Below are positions 1 through 5,229 of a stretch of DNA of 6,310 bases, piece after piece. Positions within the stretch are counted from its first letter, which is position 1. Each line of letters begins with the position of its first letter. Origin of the DNA: Candidatus Poribacteria bacterium (GTDB lineage: Bacteria; Poribacteria; WGA-4E; WGA-3G); NCBI GenBank assembly GCA_028818995.1, contig JAPPMR010000642.1, positions 1 to 6,310 on the forward strand. Reading direction: 5' to 3'. Below the pieces are notes generated by a model. The model saw only the letters and a list, made by a program, of their open reading frames with translations. It made no database searches and was not told the DNA's origin. Position numbers and translations under genes: made by a program.

Positions 1-186
1 AAATATATTGGATATCTATTGTCCAGTAAACCACGAAAACTTCTGATCACCACACAGAACAAGTATAATATCAGTATGAACAAACGACCATCCAAATGTA
101 AAGACGACAACGCGAAACTTATCAAAAAAATATGGACAGCAAGAGAAAAACCGCGTTCTTCAATGCAGAGGAGAAGAGAAAAATAA
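1..186 (+). CDS. Possible C-terminal end of a gene entering from the left (very weak)
   Basis: Frame 1 is open from the first base to a TAA at 184-186, giving 61 residues, lysine- and arginine-rich and ending in a run of basic residues (QRRREK). An internal ATG at 76 would give a 36-residue basic peptide, but no Shine-Dalgarno sequence precedes it. I recognise no domain. The stretch is very AT-rich, so stop-free runs of this length are only modestly surprising. Frame 2 also ends early (TGA at 44-46) after a protein-like stretch, so the upstream gene could equally end there. This is reported only because it may be the tail of an off-window gene; the function is unknown. Confidence 0.2.
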   Translation, partial: KYIGYLLSSKPRKLLITTQNKYNISMNKRPSKCKDDNAKLIKKIWTAREKPRSSMQRRREK

Positions 187-249
187 AATTTAATTAAAAA
201 CAAGAAAAATGCCTATAAACCTTATGTAGACTGGCGGCATTGACAATTT
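187..249. other. AT-rich intergenic stretch, no gene seen
   Basis: This is extremely A-rich spacer (about 27% GC in the line 181-240). Its only structure is a weak 6-bp inverted repeat, AATGCC at 208-213 against GGCATT at 236-241, with a 22-base loop. I see no coding signal. Confidence 0.4.
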
Positions 250-254
250 CAAAT

Positions 255-290
255 CATACCACGGTATGAAAAAACATACCGTACGGTATG
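255..290. promoter_or_regulatory. Paired operator-like palindromes
   Basis: Two palindromes are built from the same half-site. Site 1 is CATACCACGGTATG (255-268), imperfect at the centre. Site 2 is CATACCGTACGGTATG (275-290), a perfect 16-bp palindrome. Their centres lie 21 bp apart, close to two helical turns, and a run of six A separates them. The inner half-sites also form a perfect hairpin (ACGGTATG 261-268, loop AAAAAA, CATACCGT 275-282). The outer arms extend to a 10-bp inverted repeat (251-260 with 285-294). Such dyads are typical of sites for dimeric repressors such as TetR-family proteins (general knowledge). The regulator and the target promoter are unknown; the nearest downstream gene starts 360 bases away. 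A purely structural palindromic repeat is the main alternative. Confidence 0.4.
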
Positions 291-293
291 ATT

Positions 294-345
294 TTATGGT
301 AGATTTTAGAATTATTTATACACTTTGCATCGGCGAGGTTAGGAA
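294..345 (+). repeat. Dispersed repeat, copy A (right arm missing)
   Basis: This segment matches 5150-5202. Both begin TTATGGTAGATTTT, continue with GAATTA, have a divergent 16-17 base middle, and share CGGCGAGGTTAGGA. In copy B the last part forms a perfect hairpin with a following AACCTCGCC. Here that right arm is absent and the sequence runs into GAAATCAA repeated twice in tandem (346-361). Two copies in 6.3 kb, both intergenic, indicate a dispersed non-coding repeat family. Its size and mobility cannot be judged from this window alone. Confidence 0.6.
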
Positions 346-366
346 GAAATCAAGAAATCAACGGTA

Positions 367-465
367 TGAATACTTTTTTGGTATTCACCCAAATCAACGC
401 CAAATACACTTTTGGTATTTGGCGGGTATGAATGCCATTGGCTGAATGCGCTTTTGGCATTCAGC
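367..465. repeat. Array of three hairpins with a shared 17-base core
   Basis: Three consecutive perfect hairpins each have a 7-base loop ending TTTTG. H1 is 367-373/381-387 (7-bp stem, loop TTTTTTG). H2 is 398-407/415-424 (10 bp, loop ACTTTTG). H3 is 441-449/457-465 (9 bp, loop GCTTTTG). The central 17 bases follow AATRCnnTTTTGGYATT at 369-385, 403-419 and 445-461. The outer stem bases differ completely between units (TG/CA, CGCCA/TGGCG, GCTG/CAGC) but pairing is always kept, and H3 swaps an A-T pair for G-C inside the core. H3 has an alternative partner: TGAATGCC at 429-436 can pair with GGCATTCA at 456-463. A weaker 6-bp hairpin follows (491-496/514-519). This could be structured RNA or a palindromic repeat element; I do not recognise a named family. 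Confidence 0.6.
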
Positions 466-595
466 ATGATTCCCCGCCTCGCTATCAGAGGGTGAAGGTG
501 TATATTTTTTTAATTCACCGTAGTTGCAATGGCATCAGCCTCTCCGAACTGGATCAAGACGATAAAAAATAGATGTAATTCAACTCAATACAGAG

Positions 596-601
596 TATAA
601 T
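596..601 (+). promoter_or_regulatory. Possible -10 box for the permease gene
   Basis: A perfect TATAAT lies 49 bases ahead of the chosen start. No convincing -35 hexamer sits 16-18 bases upstream (the 17-base position reads ATGTAA), and there is no extended TG. The box is embedded in a 10-bp palindrome TATAATTATA (596-605), which may be a coincidence of AT-rich sequence. Confidence 0.3.
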
Positions 602-639
602 TATAAAGCATTTGTAAACGTATTGTCCATTGTGATGTT

Positions 640-643
640 GGAG
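640..643 (+). promoter_or_regulatory. Ribosome binding site that fixes the permease start
   Basis: GGAG lies 6 bases before the ATG at 650, which is ideal Shine-Dalgarno spacing. Earlier in-frame starts (TTG 623, ATG 635) have no comparable site upstream, so 650 is preferred. Confidence 0.55.
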
Positions 644-649
644 AGAAAG

Positions 650-2449
650 ATGTTTGATCACCAAGAGGCAACAGATAACCCGCACCTAAAACTGACCTTA
701 ATTGAAAAAATTAGGCGAAAATACGATTTAACACCACCTATCACGCTAATCCTCGGACTGACAACGCTATTTTTTGCCATTTTCCTTATATACCCCCTCC
801 TCTATATTTTCAAAGAAGCATTCTGGGTTGAAAATAAATTCAACCTAACATATTTCAAACTGATGGTAACCGATCCAAACATTCGGGAATTGGTTATCAA
901 TAGTTTTAATATTGGCATCATGGTTACATTGATGACGAGCATCATTAGCCTACCGCTGGCATATTTCTTAACGCGCTACCGTTACCCAGGTCGCAATATA
1001 CTGCGATCTGTCATTCTAATTCCGATGATAATGCCGCCTTTCGTTGGTGCTATCGGCATGCTAAAGTTTTTCGGGAAATATGGCAGTATAAATATGCTTC
1101 TCGTGAAACTGAAACTGATGGATATTTCCAATACGATTGACTGGTTTGAGGGCGGTTTTTGGGGTGTAGTCTTGTTGTCAACTTTGCATCTTTATCCAAT
1201 AATGTATCTAAACATCGTTGCTGCATTGTCGAATGTTGATCCAAGCTTGGAGGAAGCTGCAGAAAACCTTGGCGCATCACGGTTCCAAATATTCAGGAGA
1301 ATAACACTGCCTTTAATGATGCCGGGTTATTTTGCAGGCGCGATTCTTGTCTTTATCTGGGCATTCACAGACCTTGGCACGCCACTGATTTTTGACTACA
1401 ACGAGGTTATTGCGGTTAGAATCTTCCGACAAGTAACCGAGGCGAACGTAAACCCGATGGGCTATGCGTTGGTCGTATTAATTATTGTGCTAACAGCACT
1501 CGCTTTTTACGCCTCCAAACGATGGACAGGCAGTAAGCACTACGAGATGCTTGGACGTGGACACGTAACTTCACGGGAAGTAGACACAAAGTGGGGATTG
1601 CGATGCATTATCTACCTGTTTATCGGTGGATTAACATTTATGGCATTACTACCACATATCAGTGTAATTCTGGTATCCTTAACACCGGATCTGAGTCAAT
1701 GGAACTTGAGTGTGCTACCAGAATCGGTCACCTTTGCCCACTATATTGAGGTATTTACGCATTCCGATACACTGCCGAGCATTTTCAACAGTTTGAAATA
1801 CAGTATCTTCAGCACGTTAATCGCACTTATTGTCGGCGTGGCAATTGCATATCTCCTGACACGTAAATGCATTCCGTTCCACAATTTGTTAGATGCGATA
1901 GCAATGTTACCTTTGGCACTGCCTGGCGTTGCGATTGCCTTTGGGTATATGGGCAGTTTCTCAGACACATCATTGCTCCTACGAAATCTTCCAGAGGATT
2001 TCGTAGCTTTTATTGATCCGAGAAAAAATCCCACGTTTCTCTTAATTGTTGGTTACGCAGTGCGGCGGTTGCCGTATATGTTACGTTCAATATATGCGGG
2101 TTTCCAGCAAACCAGTATAAGCTACGAAGAAGCTTCACAAAACATGGGTGCAACGCCAGTTCGAACCCTCTATAAAATCACATTACCTTTGGTATTTGCG
2201 AATATCCTTGCTGGTGCGATTCTGGTCTTCTCGTTTTCTATGCTTGAGGTAAGTGAAAGCCTGATTTTAGCAACGCAAAATCAGTACTATCCGATTACAA
2301 AAGCGATTTGGTCGCTCTCCCAACGTGTTGGACAAGGTCCTTACATCGCAAGCGCGCTTGGGGTTGTCGGGATGTTAATCTTAATTGCATGTTTACTCGG
2401 TGCGGGGCGTGTTCTTGGTGGAAAGTTAGGCGAAATTTTCCGCATTTAG
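650..2449 (+). CDS. ABC transporter permease, fused two-domain, Fe(III)/thiamine type (FbpB/ThiP-like)
   Basis: This inner-membrane channel subunit of an ABC importer has 599 residues from the ATG at 650 (608 if the TTG at 623 is used). It is two permease domains in one chain, each with about six hydrophobic segments. The first membrane segment is near residues 25-50. Each half carries the cytoplasmic EAA loop that docks on the ATPase: half 1 from E202-A-A with G208 to L220-P221, half 2 from E494-A-S with G500 to L512-P513. The phrase YAVRRLP (469-475), before the second loop, is typical of the ferric-iron/thiamine/2-aminoethylphosphonate permease family (COG1178). A polar linker around 290-320 joins the halves. 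Fe(III) is the commonest substrate in this family, but the sequence does not settle it. No ATPase or solute-binding gene adjoins it downstream; partners are probably outside the window. The frame is intact. Confidence 0.9.
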   Translation: MFDHQEATDNPHLKLTLIEKIRRKYDLTPPITLILGLTTLFFAIFLIYPLLYIFKEAFWVENKFNLTYFKLMVTDPNIRELVINSFNIGIMVTLMTSIISLPLAYFLTRYRYPGRNILRSVILIPMIMPPFVGAIGMLKFFGKYGSINMLLVKLKLMDISNTIDWFEGGFWGVVLLSTLHLYPIMYLNIVAALSNVDPSLEEAAENLGASRFQIFRRITLPLMMPGYFAGAILVFIWAFTDLGTPLIFDYNEVIAVRIFRQVTEANVNPMGYALVVLIIVLTALAFYASKRWTGSKHYEMLGRGHVTSREVDTKWGLRCIIYLFIGGLTFMALLPHISVILVSLTPDLSQWNLSVLPESVTFAHYIEVFTHSDTLPSIFNSLKYSIFSTLIALIVGVAIAYLLTRKCIPFHNLLDAIAMLPLALPGVAIAFGYMGSFSDTSLLLRNLPEDFVAFIDPRKNPTFLLIVGYAVRRLPYMLRSIYAGFQQTSISYEEASQNMGATPVRTLYKITLPLVFANILAGAILVFSFSMLEVSESLILATQNQYYPITKAIWSLSQRVGQGPYIASALGVVGMLILIACLLGAGRVLGGKLGEIFRI

Positions 2450-2458
2450 AGATGTCGT

Positions 2459-2475
2459 GAGCTGGAGCTCGCTCC
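2459..2475. repeat. Short palindromic element after the permease gene
   Basis: GAGCTGGAGCTCGCTCC can fold two mutually exclusive ways: GAGC 2459-2462 with GCTC 2467-2470, or GGAG 2464-2467 with CTCC 2472-2475. It begins 9 bases after the permease stop. No T-run follows, so it is not a classical terminator. It resembles, from memory, short repeats scattered in related environmental genomes, but there is no second copy in this window. A separate 6-bp hairpin lies at 2503-2519 (CAATTC/GAATTG). Confidence 0.3.
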
Positions 2476-2546
2476 TACATGAAGAGATCTTGGTCGAAGT
2501 TGCAATTCATTGAGAATTGATTTACTCTGCCCATTCCATAGGAAAT

Positions 2547-2575
2547 TTGCATCAAAGTTGCTTTACTGCTATAAT
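2547..2575 (+). promoter_or_regulatory. Sigma-70-type extended -10 promoter for the dehydrogenase
   Basis: A perfect extended -10, TGCTATAAT (2567-2575), has a TTG-starting hexamer, TTGCAT (2547-2552), exactly 17 bases upstream. The -35 matches TTGACA only in its first three bases, which an extended -10 tolerates. Transcription would start near 2582, leaving a leader of about 46 bases. AGGA at 2612-2615 and GAG nearer the ATG are only weak ribosome binding candidates. This supports transcription of the dehydrogenase separately from the permease. Confidence 0.55.
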
Positions 2576-2627
2576 AAGAATGGTTCGTTAGAAAGAAATT
2601 AATTCAAGACATAGGATAAACGAGAAT

Positions 2628-3803
2628 ATGGAAATTCTCAACTATTTTTTACCGCCACGCATTGAATTTGGAGAGGGTGCCATCGCTAACTTGGCAGATC
2701 ATGTTATTGCATTCAATGGCAAAAAACCGCTTATCGTTAGCGATGCAGGTATCCGCAATGTGGGAATATTGGATCAAGCAGTCGCGCTATTAGACAATAC
2801 AAATTTGCCTTATGCCACTTATGAGGATATTGAACCGAATCCCACAGATATAAGCGTCGTGCAAGGCGTGGAAGTATATAAAAAAGAAAAGTGCGATGTT
2901 GTAATTGCTGTTGGGGGTGGCAGTGTGATGGATGCAGCGAAAGCGATTCGTCTCTTGACAACGCACGCACCACCATTAGAACCGTACTATGTAGACTCAA
3001 ATGGAGCGGACAAGATTCGCGGCGATATGCCACCGCTGATATGCGTGCCAACGACTGCAGGAACAGGTAGTGAAGTATCTCAGGGAGCAATCATTACTGA
3101 TACCTCATTACAGACAACCGACCGATGGCGGAAACGGGCGATTATCACCCGCTACAATATGTCTAACCTTGCACTGCTTGATCCTGCATTGACTGTGGGA
3201 ATGCCGCAAGCATTGACCGCAGCAACTGGTATGGACGCTATCACACACGGAATTGAGGCTTATGTGGCGACAAAGTATCACCCAATTTCAGAAGGCGTGG
3301 CTTTGCAAGCATTGAAGATATTAGGGGCGAAGATCCGAACAGTATATCACAATGGAGAAGACATTGAGGCAAGAGGTAAAATGTTGTTAGGATCATGTAT
3401 GGCAGCATTTGCGTTTCAGAAAGGACTTGGTGCAGTTCACTCCATTGCGCATCAGTTGTCAACAGACGCACCTATCCCGCACGGTGTCGCTAATGCGATA
3501 CTACTACCTCCTGTAATGGAATTTAACCTGCCGCATGTGATTGAGAAGTACGCAGATGTTGCAGATGCTTTAGGTGTTAATGTAGAAGGTATGTCCAAAG
3601 GTGAGGCAGCGTGCGCTGCAATTGATGAGATTCGCGAATTGAATAAGGAGTTTAATATGCCCGCAGGACTCGGAGCGGCAGGATTAGACAGGGAAAAGAT
3701 TCCGAAACTCGCAACAGATTCAATGCTTGACCACTGTCATAAACTCAATCCGAGACGGTGTTCGGAACAGGATATGCTAAACTTACTTGAAGCTGCTTTC
3801 TAA
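2628..3803 (+). CDS. Iron-containing (group III) alcohol dehydrogenase
   Basis: This cytoplasmic NAD(P)-dependent oxidoreductase interconverts an alcohol and an aldehyde. It has 391 residues, close to the 380-390 usual for the FucO/DhaT/AdhB family. The N-terminal nucleotide-binding half shows the GGGS motif at 96-99, followed by DAAKAI, and then the TTAGTGSE signature. Asp39 (in IVSD) sits where FucO has its NAD-selecting aspartate, which suggests NAD(H) preference. The C-terminal helical half carries the four metal ligands in family spacing: D203 and H207 (DAITH), H271 (VHSIAH) and H285 (PHGVANAILLP). All are intact, so it should be active with Fe(II) or another divalent metal. The natural substrate (lactaldehyde, propanediol, ethanol or other) cannot be read from sequence. 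It has its own promoter and converges on the methyltransferase gene. Confidence 0.95.
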   Translation: MEILNYFLPPRIEFGEGAIANLADHVIAFNGKKPLIVSDAGIRNVGILDQAVALLDNTNLPYATYEDIEPNPTDISVVQGVEVYKKEKCDVVIAVGGGSVMDAAKAIRLLTTHAPPLEPYYVDSNGADKIRGDMPPLICVPTTAGTGSEVSQGAIITDTSLQTTDRWRKRAIITRYNMSNLALLDPALTVGMPQALTAATGMDAITHGIEAYVATKYHPISEGVALQALKILGAKIRTVYHNGEDIEARGKMLLGSCMAAFAFQKGLGAVHSIAHQLSTDAPIPHGVANAILLPPVMEFNLPHVIEKYADVADALGVNVEGMSKGEAACAAIDEIRELNKEFNMPAGLGAAGLDREKIPKLATDSMLDHCHKLNPRRCSEQDMLNLLEAAF

Positions 3804-3842
3804 CACCATTTCTAATTTACAAATTGTAATAATATATTTTTG

Positions 3843-3868
3843 GTCGAGTTGAGTTCGCGAAACTCGAC
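3843..3868. repeat. Palindromic hairpin in the convergent intergenic region
   Basis: GTCGAGTT (3843-3850) pairs with AACTCGAC (3861-3868), a perfect 8-bp stem with a 10-base loop. The loop holds a second GAGTT (3851-3855) that can compete for AACTC (3861-3865). It lies 39 bases after the dehydrogenase stop. No T-run follows on the plus strand, so it is at best a weak terminator there; it looks more like a short palindromic repeat. Confidence 0.4.
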
Positions 3869-3878
3869 ATGACACTAT

Positions 3879-3913
3879 AAAAAGTCGGGTTTTCGCTACC
3901 GCTTCTACCCGAC
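3879..3913 (-). terminator. Rho-independent terminator for the methyltransferase gene
   Basis: Read on the minus strand, a GC-rich stem GTCGGGT (3913-3907) pairs with ACCCGAC (3890-3884) across a 16-base loop and is followed at once by TTTTT (3883-3879). It lies about 93 bases past the methyltransferase stop. The loop is large for a terminator, and the palindrome could be a dispersed repeat reused as one. On the plus strand it lacks a T-run. Confidence 0.5.
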
Positions 3914-4005
3914 CTATGAAATAATGTCATATCATCATATAGAATAGAAATGGTATAAGAATTCCAATGCAACCGTAAAGTAGAGCATGTAGATTTATTT
4001 CGTAA

Positions 4006-5139
4006 TCAAGCGTGATATTTTCCTAACAGCAATTTAAAAAACATATCCAGTTTAGCTTCCACCTGTTCTATCTCTATCGGATCTATCTGAAAATGCTTTT
4101 GTAGAAAAGGGTGATGCCGAATAGTATCACTAATGAAATACTGTTTGGATTGCTTAAAAAGCGCATCATCTATAGGAACATCACAGTTTCCGAAATAGAA
4201 GGGTAGCCTATCAAGGTTTCTTTTGAACACGTCAACATAAGCATAATAATCCAGTTTGCTTTTGTCAATTACAATAGTGTTACTGCTATAGTCGTTGACA
4301 AACGTCCGATTCCTTCTTAATGCGTTAATATCTCTCATTGTCCAGAAAAATAGAGAATCATCAGGTATCGGTTGTTGCTGCTTACTCGGATATTTGCGAA
4401 TATAACCTGGGATATAATCAAAATCGTTTAGACAGAAACGAAGATTTTCTCCTATTCTAAATGAAAAGGAACGGATAAAACTGTATTCCATTCCTTCGGT
4501 GTCGCGCTGATAAAAGGCAATGATAATTGGAAAAGGTGTAAGTTTTGCGGATTCGGGGAATTCACCACTACTAATAAGTAAGCCATCTATCAATTTATAA
4601 TTTGCAGCAAATTCCTTTAATTGTTTGAAATTGGCTGGTTTAATTAAGTAAGATAACGGATGCAAAACACAGATAAAATCTGCTTCAAGTTTATTGTAGG
4701 AACGGAGAAATGATATTCCTAAGTCTCTACTGACTAAATCTGCATCAACATCAAATTCATCATGTTTAATCTTATGACGAATAAGAGAGGTTTTGTCATT
4801 ATAGGGTGGGTTTCCGACGACTATCAATCTTGCACACTGCTGAGGAATACCAAATTTTTCCCTTGATACGTTGGATAAAGAGTTCGTCTGAAAGAAACGG
4901 GCATTATCTGTGTTCTTTTTTGCTACATCAATTGCAGCTTCGTCTATATCGCACCCGATTGTGAGAGATTGTCCACAATTTTTTAGAAAATCACCGTACC
5001 CACAGGCACTGTCAATTACGGTAGTCTGTGAATCTATGTCCGATTCAATAAATTCCCATGCCTGCTCCACAAATGGAGCAGGGGTATAATAACTACCTAA
5101 GTTGACCCTATCTTTATATTTTAAATGTTCTTGACTCAT
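4006..5139 (-). CDS. N6-adenine-type DNA methyltransferase (gamma order), apparently without a partner nuclease
   Basis: This protein transfers a methyl group from S-adenosylmethionine to, most likely, adenine N6 in a specific DNA site. It has 377 residues from the ATG at 5139. Motifs run in gamma-class order: motif X LGSYYTP (14-20), the SAM-binding motif I DSACGYGDF (43-51), motif II CDID (63-66), then the catalytic motif IV NPPY (110-113). The C-terminal part, about 220-377, would be the target recognition domain and has no recognisable nuclease motif. The frame also has an ATG at 5187, but those 16 extra codons are translated from the dispersed repeat and push motif X away from the N-terminus, so I reject it. 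The Shine-Dalgarno site is weak. Two sampled 60-base lines are 35-38% GC against 47-52% in lines of the permease and dehydrogenase, which hints at horizontal acquisition. The recognition site is unknown. Confidence 0.85.
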   Translation of the reverse strand: MSQEHLKYKDRVNLGSYYTPAPFVEQAWEFIESDIDSQTTVIDSACGYGDFLKNCGQSLTIGCDIDEAAIDVAKKNTDNARFFQTNSLSNVSREKFGIPQQCARLIVVGNPPYNDKTSLIRHKIKHDEFDVDADLVSRDLGISFLRSYNKLEADFICVLHPLSYLIKPANFKQLKEFAANYKLIDGLLISSGEFPESAKLTPFPIIIAFYQRDTEGMEYSFIRSFSFRIGENLRFCLNDFDYIPGYIRKYPSKQQQPIPDDSLFFWTMRDINALRRNRTFVNDYSSNTIVIDKSKLDYYAYVDVFKRNLDRLPFYFGNCDVPIDDALFKQSKQYFISDTIRHHPFLQKHFQIDPIEIEQVEAKLDMFFKLLLGKYHA

Positions 5140-5149
5140 TGGATTTACT

Positions 5150-5210
5150 TTATGGTAGATTTTTGAATTAATTAGACACCTGCACAACGGCGAGGTTAGG
5201 AAACCTCGCC
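5150..5210 (+). repeat. Dispersed repeat, copy B, with complete terminal hairpin
   Basis: This is the second copy of the repeat seen at 294-345, in the same plus-strand orientation. It starts TTATGGTAGATTTT and ends with a perfect 9-bp stem, GGCGAGGTT (5189-5197), loop AGGA, AACCTCGCC (5202-5210). The following TACCG adds a possible bulged extension. On the minus strand the hairpin falls about 20 bases after the propeller gene stop and 50 bases before the methyltransferase ATG. It may affect read-through between them, but no T-run follows on that strand. It makes up most of the methyltransferase leader. Confidence 0.65.
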
Positions 5211-5229
5211 TACCGTGGGAGTGTTTCTG

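Noticed and set aside
367..465. CRISPR array.
   Set aside because: The repeated units are hairpins with variable outer stems and 34 to 42 base periods; there are only three, with no constant direct repeat, uniform spacers or cas genes.
432..572. A 46-codon plus-strand frame (ATG 432, stop TAG 570-572) with a protein-like end, SLSELDQDDKK.
   Set aside because: Its first third is the third hairpin of the array, it has no recognisable domain, and the length is within chance for this composition. I left it out as a gene, though it would deserve a homologue search.
529..600. A 23-codon plus-strand frame starting ATG 529.
   Set aside because: Very short, with no ribosome binding site and no domain; it ends inside the putative -10 region.
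623..649. Earlier starts for the permease (TTG 623, ATG 635).
   Set aside because: Neither has a Shine-Dalgarno site at good spacing, whereas the ATG at 650 has GGAG six bases upstream.
1050..1280. Minus-strand frame inside the permease, and similar antisense frames at 1741-2034, 2737-3090 and 3241-3471.
   Set aside because: They lie wholly within well-supported genes, lack recognisable domains and are composition shadows.
5140..5187. N-terminal extension of the methyltransferase to the ATG at 5187.
   Set aside because: The 16 codons are the dispersed repeat read through, and motif X (LGSYYTP) already lies at a normal distance from the later Met.
5189..5210. Intrinsic terminator for the propeller gene.
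   Set aside because: The stem is strong, but the minus-strand sequence after it lacks a T-run; it is better explained as the end of the dispersed repeat.
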